64,000 nucleotides of DNA from Bin34 sp965219935 (GTDB lineage: Bacteria; Chloroflexota; Anaerolineae; Caldilineales; Caldilineaceae): contig CBDCOU010000003.1 in NCBI GenBank assembly GCA_965219935.1, forward strand, positions 4,650,001-4,714,000, written 5' to 3'. Position 1 is the first letter of the stretch. Each line of letters opens with the position of its first letter. The translations under genes were made by a program, and so were the position numbers. Of the stretch, positions 1 to 8,868 are shown one piece after another. Under the pieces are notes generated by a model, which saw only the letters and a program-made list of their open reading frames with translations, had not been told where the DNA came from and searched no databases.

Positions 1-1
1 C

Positions 2-109
2 TACGGTTTGCTGGCCCAGCCCATCGTGGGCGCGCTGCCGGTTGAACAGTTCCAGTCGGTATTCGAGCAGATATTCGCCCAGCTGGCCGCCCTCGAAGCG
101 GAGGGTTGA
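2..109 (+). CDS. C-terminal end of a DsbA-like thioredoxin-fold protein (partial, starts before window)
   Basis: Only the last 35 codons are visible, in the frame that begins at base 2 and stops with TGA at 107-109. The readable tail contains QPIVGALPVEQFQ. This matches the C-terminal beta strand and last helix of the DsbA/Thioredoxin_4 family, where a 'G-x-P-hydrophobic-VGA-P-F-x-x-F' pattern follows the cis-Pro strand. The active-site half lies outside the window. The next gene downstream is a second DsbA-like protein on the same strand, so the two form a tandem pair, probably of extracytoplasmic thiol oxidoreductases. The family call rests on a short tail and is tentative; any other thioredoxin-fold protein with this C-terminus would look similar. 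Confidence 0.55.
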   Translation, partial: YGLLAQPIVGALPVEQFQSVFEQIFAQLAALEAEG

Positions 110-176
110 CGAATTCCAGCGGCAAAGCACTGCCCTTAGAATCTCACCAGGCTTTTTTCAATCGGGAGCAATTCAA

Positions 177-1076
177 GTGGACGATTTCCTTCCTGAACGG
201 CAGGCCAGCGGAAAGCCCGGTACACAAGTCTCGGTCAGGCACGGGAAGTTTGCCTTCCTGTTGGCGGTCCTGTTGTGTGCGGCACTGATTGCAGTCGGCT
301 GTGGCCCCGGTCCGGCGCCCATGGCCGAGCCCGAAGATGATGCCGCGGTTCCGGAGGCGGCCGCCGCTGAACAGGAGGAAGCCGACACTGCCAGCCGTGA
401 ACCAGCAGCCGAGGAAGCTTCCGCGGAGGCTGCGGAACCGGCGGAGTCTGCGGAAGTTGCGGAGTCCGAACCCGAGCCTGCGTCGGATCCGGAACCGGTA
501 CCCGACGAAGCCGTGGTGGAGGACCCCCCGGACTGGACCACGCATGCATTTGTGGACGGGGACTACTACGTCCTGGGCAATCCGGAGGCAGAGGTATCCA
601 TATTGGATGCCGGGGATTTCCTGTGAGGGGCGTGCGCCTCGCACGTGTTGCGAGTGGAACCCCTTCTGATTGAGAACTATGTGGCTGCCGGAACCGTGAA
701 CCTGCGCTTCAACCACGTGTTGGATCACGGCGGGGCCAGCGAACGGGCCTCGGCGGCCGCCGAGTGTGCCGGTCAGCAGGACCCGTACAGTTTCTGGACC
801 ATGCACAACCATCTGTTCGAGAACATCAGCAGTTTGTTCAGTGCCAATGTTGATACGTACGTCGGATACGCCGACGGCTTGGGGCTGGACACGGACGCCT
901 TCGGCAGTTGCATGGCGGACCCCGCCGTCCTGGACAAGATCAGGGCTCAGCATGACTACCGGACCAACGAACTGAACATACGGCGCCGGCCCGCCTTCCT
1001 GATCAATGACAGCATCTACCAGGGCGGGTTGCCGTTCGACGCGTTTGAACGTGCCATTGCGGAAGCCATGAATTGA
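177..1076 (+). CDS. DsbA-like thioredoxin lipoprotein with in-frame TGA at the active site (candidate selenoprotein)
   Basis: The product is a predicted extracytoplasmic thiol-disulfide oxidoreductase. I chose GTG 177 because GGGAG lies 8 bases upstream; an ATG at 42 in the same frame overlaps the previous gene. The N-terminus has a basic segment, a hydrophobic stretch and a weak lipobox (AVGC), then about 80 residues of Ala/Glu/Pro-rich linker, then the thioredoxin domain. The frame reads VSILDAGDFL, then TGA at 624-626, then GACASH, and stays open to TGA 1074-1076. DsbA relatives read 'DF-x-C-x-x-C', so the TGA occupies the first Cys of CxxC and the second Cys remains (U-G-A-C). A cis-Pro strand (RRRPAF) follows near the C-terminus. 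A hairpin directly after the TGA fits a bacterial SECIS. The alternative is a simple Cys-to-stop mutation or a sequencing error. Confidence 0.7.
624..663 (+). promoter_or_regulatory. Candidate bacterial SECIS hairpin starting at the in-frame TGA
   Basis: Directly after TGA 624-626, GGGG (627-630) can pair with CCCC (660-663). An inner perfect 6-bp stem, CTCGCA (638-643) with TGCGAG (649-654), closes a 5-base loop CGTGT (644-648). The loop begins 18 bases past the TGA and has G as its second base. Both fit the loose published consensus for bacterial SECIS elements. A competing short hairpin, GTGCG/CGCAC (632-644), is also possible. The fold was judged by eye; no energy was computed. Confidence 0.5.
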
Positions 1077-1144
1077 TTTCCGGACCGCGGATGGCCGCGA
1101 ATCGGAGCTTGGCCGGGTGACACCGGTCGGGAGCCGATCACCGA

Positions 1145-3448
1145 ATGCGGGCTTCCGGACACCAGAACGGGATCCGTTGGCACAGGGCCCTGGGCCTGCT
1201 TGCGGCTGTCTGCGCTGTTTGGTTCGGCACGGCCATCCCGGCACTGGCCAAGGACAACAAGCCTCGGCTCGATGCCGCCGCAACACCTGCGGTGGAACAG
1301 GACCGATACCGGTCCGTCACCGCTGGCGGGCAGCACGCCTGTGCACTGCATGACAGCGGCCGCGTGCAGTGTTGGGGGCGGAACCATCAAGGTCAGGCCG
1401 AGGTGCCCGCCGGAGTCTTCCGCTTCGTGGCGGCCGGCGTTGATCACACATGCGGGCTCCTTGCAGATGAACAACTTTCCTGTTGGGGAGGCAACCGTTA
1501 CGGCCAAGCGTCGCCTCCGCACGGAACGTTCAGGTCCGTTGCTGCAGGCGATGGCCACTCCTGTGCGGTTGACACCGACGGTCAAGTGCATTGCTGGGGG
1601 CTAAACGACCAGGGACAGGCGGATCCCCCGCGGGGGCAGTTTGTTGTTGTCGCGGCCGGCGATGCCGTCAGTTGCGCGTTGAATTCCGGCAACCAGGTCG
1701 CTTGCTGGGGACAGATCTTCGTGGATGCCATCCCCGAAGCACAGAGGTTCGTGACGCTGTCCGCCGCGGGAGCCGTTTGCGGGTTGACGGACACACGCGG
1801 GGTCGCGTGCTGGGGCACAACCTCAGACAGGTTCCTTGATCTGTCCTCTTCCATCGGGGACGGGGATCCCCTCCTGGACATCGCAGTGGGCAACAAGCAT
1901 GCCTGCGCGATCCGCCTCGATGGATCAGTCGACTGCTGGGGCGATCATCTATATGGGCAGACGGCAGTACCCGCAGGCCGGTACACGGACATCGCCGCAG
2001 GGGAGCTGCACAGTTGCGGTGTCCGGGAGGACGGCTCGCTTGCCTGCTGGGGTGCGAACACCTTCAGACAGTCCGAGCCGCCGCCGATGGGAGCGGCTGT
2101 CCCTGCCCGGGGCACATTCCCGTTCACCAACTTGGCCAACCACTGGGACGGCAAGGCCGCCGTGCAACGACGCGGCAAAACGGTCGCAGCCACCATCTCC
2201 GCGTCACGATCACCGGTCCAGTACGTCGGGAGGCAGGCACCGTCGCCTCTGCTGGTGTTGCCGGAAGCCTGGCGGCCGGCTATCGACATCGAATGGCAGG
2301 TGGCCGGCCAACCCGTTTCACCGGATGGACGGCCTGACCCGTCGCAGCAACAGGTCCGAAATTTCACAATTCACGTCGGTACCAACGGAGCGGTCACGGT
2401 TGTCGACAATGAACAGTTGGATGGAGTGGGCTTTCTCCGGTTCAAGACCCGTCTGGCGTGGCCACGCCAAGGAAGCGAGCCGGACGTCTGTGGTCGCAGT
2501 GCCGATGCCCAAACCGCAATTCTGGCCGCGATGAGACAGCAGTACCCGCAGATTCTGGACTGTGGACAGGTCACTTGGATCCATCTGGCTGCCATCGAGG
2601 AATTCGGGTTGCCGGATCCCGACGGCGGCCTGACTCGACGGGTCAGCGTCAACCAGTCGCACGACTTGGCAGGCATGCACGGTCTGCGCTCGGCCAACCT
2701 GTTTCTTGACTACCCGTTGCCAACTGATCTGCTGGTGCCGACACCGGGTCTCCGCATGCTGCAGGTAAGCGGCGGATACCTTCACGGCGACTACTTTTTT
2801 CACAACCGACACCTACCGGCCTTACCGGTCTTGCCGGCGGACCTCCTGGACCATACTCCCCGCCTTGCCTCCCTGACGCTCGCCACATACACGCTGGCCG
2901 AATTGCCGGCAAGGTTTTTGGCTCCCGTGCCGGAACTCAGGGAGTTGAAGCTGAGTTACACGTTTCCCACCGATCCGCCCGGTAGTTGGTGGGACTTTGC
3001 TCCCGTGCCCGCGGATCTATTCTCCTTCACCTCCGGGTTGCAGTCCTTGGCACTGTGGGTCCCATACCAACAGACATTGCCGGCCAATCTGTTTGAGCCC
3101 ATCCCCCAGTTGCGGGAACTGAAACTGACGGGAAGGACGCTGACATCCCTGTCGCCCGCGCTCCTCAAGCCGCTTGCAGGTTTGGAGTCACTCCATGTGG
3201 ACATTGAGCGATCCGAAATCTTCCCTTCATCCGACTTCGATGGTCTTCCCGCCGACTTCCTGGCAGGCCTGACACGCCTCAGGGAGGTTGACCTCACGGT
3301 GTCGACGATGAAGTGGCTGCCAAGGGTGTTCCTCACCGATTCATCCGATTTGGAGGTCTTTCGCCTCTCGGTGGTTTATGACCACTGCCAGTGTGTCATC
3401 GATAACCAAGGCTCGATTGACTGCTGGCAGGCCTGCGGAATGGGATAG
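1145..3448 (+). CDS. Secreted RCC1-repeat / leucine-rich protein
   Basis: This 767-residue protein has an N-terminal signal peptide (hydrophobic run ending ALA, about residues 14-35). About seven RCC1-type repeats follow, roughly residues 50-325. Each repeat has the pattern 'F-x-x-V-AAG-x-x-H-x-C-x-L-...-x-x-CWG-x-N-x-x-GQ', the bacterial RCC1/Cys-containing variety. A linker leads to a C-terminal part (about 480-760) with a loose leucine-rich pattern: repeated 'LP-x-x-L-x-x-x-P-x-L-x-x-L-x-L' units. The last residues again contain CxC and CWQAC, like a broken RCC1 repeat. GGGAG lies 11 bases upstream of the ATG. Such proteins are probably exported binding or scaffold proteins; the ligand is unknown. 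A second RCC1 protein lies at 42110-43159 on the other strand. Confidence 0.75.
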   Translation: MRASGHQNGIRWHRALGLLAAVCAVWFGTAIPALAKDNKPRLDAAATPAVEQDRYRSVTAGGQHACALHDSGRVQCWGRNHQGQAEVPAGVFRFVAAGVDHTCGLLADEQLSCWGGNRYGQASPPHGTFRSVAAGDGHSCAVDTDGQVHCWGLNDQGQADPPRGQFVVVAAGDAVSCALNSGNQVACWGQIFVDAIPEAQRFVTLSAAGAVCGLTDTRGVACWGTTSDRFLDLSSSIGDGDPLLDIAVGNKHACAIRLDGSVDCWGDHLYGQTAVPAGRYTDIAAGELHSCGVREDGSLACWGANTFRQSEPPPMGAAVPARGTFPFTNLANHWDGKAAVQRRGKTVAATISASRSPVQYVGRQAPSPLLVLPEAWRPAIDIEWQVAGQPVSPDGRPDPSQQQVRNFTIHVGTNGAVTVVDNEQLDGVGFLRFKTRLAWPRQGSEPDVCGRSADAQTAILAAMRQQYPQILDCGQVTWIHLAAIEEFGLPDPDGGLTRRVSVNQSHDLAGMHGLRSANLFLDYPLPTDLLVPTPGLRMLQVSGGYLHGDYFFHNRHLPALPVLPADLLDHTPRLASLTLATYTLAELPARFLAPVPELRELKLSYTFPTDPPGSWWDFAPVPADLFSFTSGLQSLALWVPYQQTLPANLFEPIPQLRELKLTGRTLTSLSPALLKPLAGLESLHVDIERSEIFPSSDFDGLPADFLAGLTRLREVDLTVSTMKWLPRVFLTDSSDLEVFRLSVVYDHCQCVIDNQGSIDCWQACGMG

Positions 3449-4055
3449 ATAGTCAAATCTCCGGGAAGCTGCAGCCTTCCGGTTGATCCGGAAGGCCGCA
3501 CGCATGCGCGGTCGTCTGCATGACCGCTTCCGCCGGACCCTGAACGACTACTGACACGCGCCCTCTCCCTTGACTTTGCTCTCCTCGCGGTGGGGTGCGG
3601 GGCCCTGGGCTGCCTGGTTCCAGATGGAGTGAATCACCCGCTGTACCGGATACGGTGTCCCTGTTCAGGCACTGAAAGTCCGGAGGTCAGGTACACCCGG
3701 GGCTCCGGGAATCCGGACGTGACATGCAATGCCGCCGCGGGGACCGGGAGAAGCTTTCGCCGCGAGCGGTTCAGGTGTGCTGTGCCCGGAACCGGGCACG
3801 GGGCTCCGCCACAGTTCCTTGACCTTGAACGGTCCGCATGTATCAAAAATCCTTGGGTTTGTCCCCTGTCGGCATGAATTCCGAAGGCACCATGGATGGA
3901 TGCGGGTGCGCACGACGGAGGCCGAACCCGGTTCGGCCAAATCCGGCAAGGCAACTTGGAGCCACGCAATCGGACATGTCACCGCAGTTGTTGTACATTG
4001 ATCGCCGATTCTGGGGACGCCTATCACCGGTGCAACCCTTGGCAACCATAGAGGT
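3449..4055. other. 607-bp intergenic stretch with several palindromes, no convincing gene
   Basis: No open frame here resembles a protein I recognise. Besides the hairpin at 3474-3496 there are two further inverted repeats. GTGCCCGG/CCGGGCAC (3782-3799) has a 2-base loop, and GGCCGAAC/GTTCGGCC (3920-3938) has a 3-base loop. They could be decayed gene remnants, a regulatory leader for the oxygenase gene, or mobile-element scars. The sequence does not decide. Confidence 0.4.
3474..3496 (+). terminator. Perfect 9-bp hairpin after the RCC1 gene
   Basis: GCCTTCCGG (3474-3482) pairs perfectly with CCGGAAGGC (3488-3496) around a TTGAT loop, 26 bases past the stop codon. No T-run follows, so it is at best a weak intrinsic terminator or an mRNA 3'-end stabiliser. 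Confidence 0.45.
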
Positions 4056-4964
4056 ATGAAAGACGAAATGCACGTAGTCTTTGGCAGCCACCCTTTGGAA
4101 TACCCTGGTGCCGACCTGGGCGAACTGCGCATCAGCAATCCGGACACGGACATCGACAGCCTGGCCCAAGTCCTGAAGGAGGATGGCTACCTGCTGCTGC
4201 GGGGTCTCCTGCCCCGGGAGCACGTGCTGGCCGGCAGGGGGGCGGTTCTTTCCTACATGGAGGCGAAGGAGGCCCTGACCCCAGGCACGCCCCTGCTGGA
4301 GGGGGTGATGCCCCGAGTGGGCAAGCGGGTGCAGCTGATGAACAACCAGGATGTGGTGACGCTGCCCGCCGTCAGCGGTGTGCTAGAACATCCCCACCTG
4401 TTTCGGTTTTTCGAACGGCTGTTTCGGAGCGATGTCGCCACGTTCGCCTACAAGTGGCTGCGGGCCGTGGGCAACGAGCAGTACACGGGTGCCCACATGG
4501 ACTTTGTCTACATGGGACGCGGCTCCGATCGCCTGCATACTGTCTGGATCCCCTTTGGCGACATCGAGGTCGAACAGGGAACGCTGTGCGTGTGCGAAGG
4601 CTCCAACCACCTCGACTCGTTCGCGCACCTGCGGCAGACCTATGGCCGGTCGGATGTGGACCGCGATCGCACGGAAGGCTGGTTCACCAAGGAACCAATG
4701 GACATCACGGAGCAGTTCGGCGGCCGGTGGCTGACGGCGGACTTCCTGGCCGGCGACGTGATCCTGTTTGGCATGCACACGATGCACGCCTCGACCACCA
4801 ACCTGACGAACCGCTACCGGTTGAGCTGCGACGTGCGCTATCAGCCGGCCGGGGACCCGATGGACGAGCGCTGGCGGCGCAACGGCATCGGCCATTCCGG
4901 CTATCAGGGCGAGGGCGGTCCGCTGCGCACCATGGATGAACTGCGGAAGGAGTGGGGCCTGTAG
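4056..4964 (+). CDS. Phytanoyl-CoA dioxygenase (PhyH) family Fe(II)/2-oxoglutarate oxygenase
   Basis: This 302-residue cytoplasmic protein matches the usual PhyH length. The metal-binding H-x-D is at H147/D149 (AHMDF). A distal His is in the MHAST segment (H244), followed by an Arg-containing strand (NRYRLSCDVRYQP) that would bind the 2-oxoglutarate carboxylate. The family hydroxylates varied small molecules, and the substrate cannot be told from sequence. The ATG at 4056 has GAGGT directly against it. The ATG at 4068, four codons on, has that GAGG about 13 bases upstream, so the start may be either. The 3' end overlaps the convergent membrane-protein gene by 61 bases. Confidence 0.85.
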   Translation: MKDEMHVVFGSHPLEYPGADLGELRISNPDTDIDSLAQVLKEDGYLLLRGLLPREHVLAGRGAVLSYMEAKEALTPGTPLLEGVMPRVGKRVQLMNNQDVVTLPAVSGVLEHPHLFRFFERLFRSDVATFAYKWLRAVGNEQYTGAHMDFVYMGRGSDRLHTVWIPFGDIEVEQGTLCVCEGSNHLDSFAHLRQTYGRSDVDRDRTEGWFTKEPMDITEQFGGRWLTADFLAGDVILFGMHTMHASTTNLTNRYRLSCDVRYQPAGDPMDERWRRNGIGHSGYQGEGGPLRTMDELRKEWGL

Positions 4965-5662
4965 CCTTTGGGGATGGAACGTCTGTATAGGAGCAGTATC
5001 AGGCCGTTGGCAACAAACCAGCCAAGATGGAGCGCTCCCAGAAGGCGGTGGAAAGTCAGGGCCTCCCACCAGATACCGAGGGCGGCTACCCCCGACACCG
5101 CCGCGGCCAACACCATGATGATGCCTGCCGGGCCAGCTAGCCGGGTTCCGGCACCGACGAGCAGAATGGCCGCACCGGCCAGCGACATGCCGAGTTTGCC
5201 GAAGACCGCTCGGGCCTCTTCCAGACCAGCAGGCGGCAGCGGCCCCGGGTTGCCCGCCATGACCGTCGGGGCCACCCATGTCTGGAGCACGGCAGCCAGG
5301 CCGCCGACCAGCCAGCAGACACCGGATGCCAAGGCGATCCAAAATGCCATTCGGCCCAACAGGGCAGGTTGGGTTGCCCGCCATCGGTTCCAGTTTGCGA
5401 CCACGGCAACCAGGAGCGCCCCCGCAGCCATCACGGACAACGCAAAGACAACATGCCAGGTGGCTTGGGCGGCAATGGCCGCGTACATCGCCTCCACCGT
5501 GTCCTGGTCCCGGCCGCTCAAGAGGCGCAAGCCCACCTGCAGGACCAGGATGGCGGCGTAGGCCAAGCTGAGGAGAGCGATGCGACGGGGTTGGCTTGAC
5601 TGCATGTGGGGTGGTCCAGCCACGCGGGCTTGTCCAAGGCTTCCGGCGGCCGGATCTTGCAT
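4904..5662 (-). CDS. Hypothetical multi-pass membrane protein
   Basis: Of 252 residues, about 200 form six or so hydrophobic helices, beginning IALLSLAYAAILVLQVGL. A short loop contains PTVMAGNPGPLPPAG, and the tail is basic and hydrophilic. I do not recognise the family. An internal Met at 5605 (MQSSQPRR) sits just before the first helix and is an alternative start; neither start has a clear ribosome binding site. The gene converges on and overlaps the PhyH gene, which is unusual, so its last residues may be less constrained. Confidence 0.55.
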   Translation of the reverse strand: MQDPAAGSLGQARVAGPPHMQSSQPRRIALLSLAYAAILVLQVGLRLLSGRDQDTVEAMYAAIAAQATWHVVFALSVMAAGALLVAVVANWNRWRATQPALLGRMAFWIALASGVCWLVGGLAAVLQTWVAPTVMAGNPGPLPPAGLEEARAVFGKLGMSLAGAAILLVGAGTRLAGPAGIIMVLAAAVSGVAALGIWWEALTFHRLLGALHLGWFVANGLILLLYRRSIPKGYRPHSFRSSSMVRSGPPSP

Positions 5663-5777
5663 CCGTGCCTGTCAACGCCGATTATGAGCCAATGTATGCA
5701 GAACTTGCAGAGTTCGGTTCCAGACGAATGTTTCGGTTCCTGACAGCCTCGGGCGGCAGTGCGCGATTGCGGATCTG

Positions 5778-7535
5778 ATGGCTGCTCGACCCATCCCCTC
5801 CCTGCTGGCCGCCGAGTTCCGGTTGCGCCAGAGGCAGTACCTGCTGTTGCTCAGCCGGGCCATGACGTCGCGCCTGGACATCGAGCGCACGGCGGAACTC
5901 TCGCTGGCGGCGGCGCTGGGCCTGATGAACTGCAAGCAGGGCCTGATTGCCATCCGGCCGCCGGTCAACCCCGACAGTGGCCACCAGCCGCATCCGGTGA
6001 CCGCGTTCCACGGGGTGCCCGCTCGCCTGCAGCCGGAGTTCGCGCCATTGACCACATCCCTGCCGGTGGACCTGCGGGCCACCGTCGCCCACACGCCGGG
6101 GCAGGGACCGGACATCGAATACATCGTGGAGTGGGACCGCGCCGACATGCTGAAGCGCATCTCCCAGGTGCGGCGCAACCTGGAAGGTGCCGGTACGGCC
6201 TTCCACCTCAATCCCAAGACCATGTTTCAGGCCCTGCATGTCGGGGACGAGATGTTGGGCTCGCTTTTTCTCTTCCGGGAGCGCGACGACTTCAGCCGCC
6301 TGGACCGCGAGGTGTTGGAAGGCTTCGTCATGCAGGCGTCCATTGCCGTGCGCAACGCCATCCTCTACCGCCGTCTGCAGGAGGAGCAGATTTTGCTCCA
6401 GACCGTGATTGACAACAACGCGGAGGGGATCATGATCCTGAACGCGCGCGGCGGCGTGGTCAGCATTAACCGGGTCCTGGCCGACATCGTGCACACGGAC
6501 CCGGCCGATGCCGAGAACCGGTACTGGATCGACGTCCTCGACCTCCATAACGTAACCGGCTTCGACTTCCATGCCCGGGGGCCTGCCGGCCTGCCGGCGC
6601 TCGGTTCGGTGACGTGCGAGGGGGATGTCCTGGTCGGGGGCGAGACCCGCAACCTGATGCTGGCCTACACCCCGCTGCGCGATGAACGCGGGGAACTGAT
6701 CCACGTGATCGTGAACGCCACGGACATCACGCGGTTCAAGGAGGAGGAGAAACTCAAGTCCACCTTCGTGACCAACATCAGCCATGATCTCAAGACCCCG
6801 CTGACCGTCATCAAGGCCAATTTGGACCTGCTGGGCACCCTTGACAGTTCCCTGGAAGCCGGGCAGCGGCTGGAGATGCTGGAGACCTGCCTGTCGGAGG
6901 CGGATCGTCTGGAGCAGATGATCAACGACATGCTGGAAGCCGCCAAGGCGGAGGCCGGCGTACTCAAGCTGAACCTGCGGCCGCTGCCTGTGTTGGACTT
7001 CCTCCATGCCGTGGAACTGAGGGCGCGCAACCAGACCCGGGACCACGGGATTTCGTCGTTCCTGGATCTCCCGCCGGACATGGTCCTGCAGGCGGACGAG
7101 GGCATGTTGAACAGGGTGCTCGACAACCTGGTGGGCAACGCGATCAAGTATTCTCCGGACGGTGGCCAAATCACGATTGGCTGCAATCTCCACTGGAACG
7201 ACGAGGACTGGATTGTGATCTGGGTGGCGGACGAGGGCATCGGCATTCCCGAAGGCGAGCTCCCCAGGATCTTCGATCAGTTCCACCGGGTTGATCAGAG
7301 TCCGGGTCGGCAGGCCAAGGGCACCGGCATGGGCCTGGCCTCCGCCAAGGCGATTGTCGAGGCCCACGGCGGCACCCTGGTTGCGAACAGTACCTTGGGT
7401 GCAGGTTCCACGTTTGTGGTGACTTTGCCCCTGAAGGGACCGGCGGCCCGGGAACCCGGCCGGGACCGCTCCCGCCTCCGGGACGCGGCCGGCCCGTCGG
7501 CCGTTCGGGGCAGCACATCCGACAGACATCCATGA
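5778..7535 (+). CDS. Soluble sensor histidine kinase with GAF and PAS domains
   Basis: The 585-residue protein has no clear membrane segment. Residues about 20-200 look like a GAF domain, and about 205-325 like a PAS domain beginning VIDNNAEGIMILN. The HisKA domain has its phospho-acceptor at H336 (NISHDLKTPL). The HATPase domain has an N box (NLVGNAIKYSPDG), G1 (DEGIGIP), an F box (FDQFHRVD) and G2 (GTGMGLA). It should autophosphorylate and pass phosphate to an unlinked response regulator, since none lies next to it. The 3' end overlaps the mtaB start by four bases (ATGA), so the two are probably cotranscribed. The acidic/basic tail after the ATPase domain looks unstructured. Confidence 0.88.
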   Translation: MAARPIPSLLAAEFRLRQRQYLLLLSRAMTSRLDIERTAELSLAAALGLMNCKQGLIAIRPPVNPDSGHQPHPVTAFHGVPARLQPEFAPLTTSLPVDLRATVAHTPGQGPDIEYIVEWDRADMLKRISQVRRNLEGAGTAFHLNPKTMFQALHVGDEMLGSLFLFRERDDFSRLDREVLEGFVMQASIAVRNAILYRRLQEEQILLQTVIDNNAEGIMILNARGGVVSINRVLADIVHTDPADAENRYWIDVLDLHNVTGFDFHARGPAGLPALGSVTCEGDVLVGGETRNLMLAYTPLRDERGELIHVIVNATDITRFKEEEKLKSTFVTNISHDLKTPLTVIKANLDLLGTLDSSLEAGQRLEMLETCLSEADRLEQMINDMLEAAKAEAGVLKLNLRPLPVLDFLHAVELRARNQTRDHGISSFLDLPPDMVLQADEGMLNRVLDNLVGNAIKYSPDGGQITIGCNLHWNDEDWIVIWVADEGIGIPEGELPRIFDQFHRVDQSPGRQAKGTGMGLASAKAIVEAHGGTLVANSTLGAGSTFVVTLPLKGPAAREPGRDRSRLRDAAGPSAVRGSTSDRHP

Positions 7536-8868
7536 ACATCCATTTGACCCAGCTGGGCTGCCGGCTCAACTTTTCCGAGAACCATCAACTGGCCCGTGCG
7601 CTGCAAGGCGCGGGCCATGTTGTCGTGCATCGTCCGGAACAGGCCCATGTGGCCGTGGTCAACACCTGCGCCGTGACCGTGGCGGCTTCCGGCAAGTCCC
7701 GGCGCCTGATCCGTCACCTGCACCGTTCCAATCCCGATCTGCGCATCGTGGCCACGGGCTGCCATGCGACCCTTGAGCCGGCGGCCACCGGCCAATTGCC
7801 GGGGGTATGGCGGGTGGTCTCGAATCAGGACAAGGACCTGTTGCCGAGCCTGCTGCAGGCCTGGAGCGCCGAACTGCCCGACTTGGACACCCTGTTGCGG
7901 CTGGAACCGGATGGATCACCCCTGCCCCAGGATGCGGGCGGCCGGTCCAGGGCCTTCGTCAAGGTGCAGGACGGCTGTGAGAACCGATGCACTTTCTGCG
8001 TGGTCACGCTCGCCCGCGGGGCCGGTCGCAGCCGACCCGTCAAGGACGTTGTGCTGGAGATTCAGTCACTGGCAGCCGAAGGGTTCCGGGAGGCGGTGCT
8101 GACCGGCGTACACCTGGGCAGTTGGGGACGGGACCTGGAGCCGGAAGGTTTGCATCTGGCGGAGCTTGTGCACCGCGTCCTCTCCGAAACGGACATTCCC
8201 CGTCTGCGCCTGAGCTCCCTGGAACCATGGGACATTCCCGAGGGTTTCTTCGATCTTTGGCAAACCTGGCCCGGACGCCTCTGCCCCCATTTGCACCTGC
8301 CGTTGCAGTCCGGTTCGGACAAAACCCTGCGGCGCATGGCCGGCGCTGCACGCGGGCCGGCTTCAGGCAGTTGGCGGCGGCGGCCCGGGCTGCCGTTCCC
8401 GATGTGGTGCTGACCACCGATGTCATTGCCGGCTTTCCGGGCGAGACGGAGCGGGATTTCGACGACAGCCTGGAGTTCATTGAGGAAATCTCGTTCGCGG
8501 ATGCCCACGTGTTTCCGTTCAGCGCCCGTCCGGGCACGGCGGCCGCTACCTTCGACGGACAGATGCCCAACGCCGAGAAGAGTCGGCGCGTGCGGGAGAT
8601 TCAGTCCGTGGTGACCGCCACCGGCGACCGGGAACGCAGGCGCTTTCTGGATACTTGGCGCCAGGTGCTGTGGGAAGGTGATGGCACGATCCTGGATGAT
8701 GGTGCCGGCACCCTTTGGCAGGGGTACACGGACAACTACCTCAGGGTGGAGACCGTGGTGCCGGTTGGTCAATCGCTGTCGAACCAGATCACGGACACAC
8801 ACTTGGCGGCCCTGGATGGGATCGTATTCCGGGGTCGGGTTGCCACAACATTCGGGAACCTTGTTTGA
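7532..8868 (+). pseudogene. mtaB: MtaB-type tRNA methylthiotransferase, frameshifted
   Basis: The encoded enzyme would be a radical-SAM methylthiotransferase that makes ms2t6A37 in tRNA. The N-terminal UPF0004 domain has its three Cys (QLGCRLN, NTCAVT, TGCHA), and the radical-SAM motif CxxxCxxC is in DGCENRCTFC. The first frame runs to 8413, but after RRM (ATG 8336-8338) the family sequence continues in another frame (RRCTRAGFR...VVLTTDVIAGFPGE) to the stop at 8866-8868. Restoring one base after 8338 would rejoin the two parts, so this looks like a 1-base deletion. It is a real mutation or an assembly error. No slippery heptamer is seen. The gene starts inside the kinase stop (ATGA overlap). 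Confidence 0.85.

Noticed and set aside
3590..3877. 95-codon plus-strand frame in the 3449-4055 gap
   Set aside because: No start context, no recognisable motif, and composition does not look coding.
5682..7529. 615-codon minus-strand open frame opposite the GAF/PAS kinase
   Set aside because: It is antisense to a clear histidine kinase. High GC gives long antisense frames, and its translation shows no domain or signal.
8310..8345. Programmed ribosomal frameshift in mtaB
   Set aside because: AAAACCC is not in the frame needed for an X-XXY-YYZ slippery site, and no stimulating structure was seen.
7987..8868. Separate gene in the second mtaB frame
   Set aside because: The family match begins only at the point where the first frame leaves it. 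One broken mtaB explains both frames.
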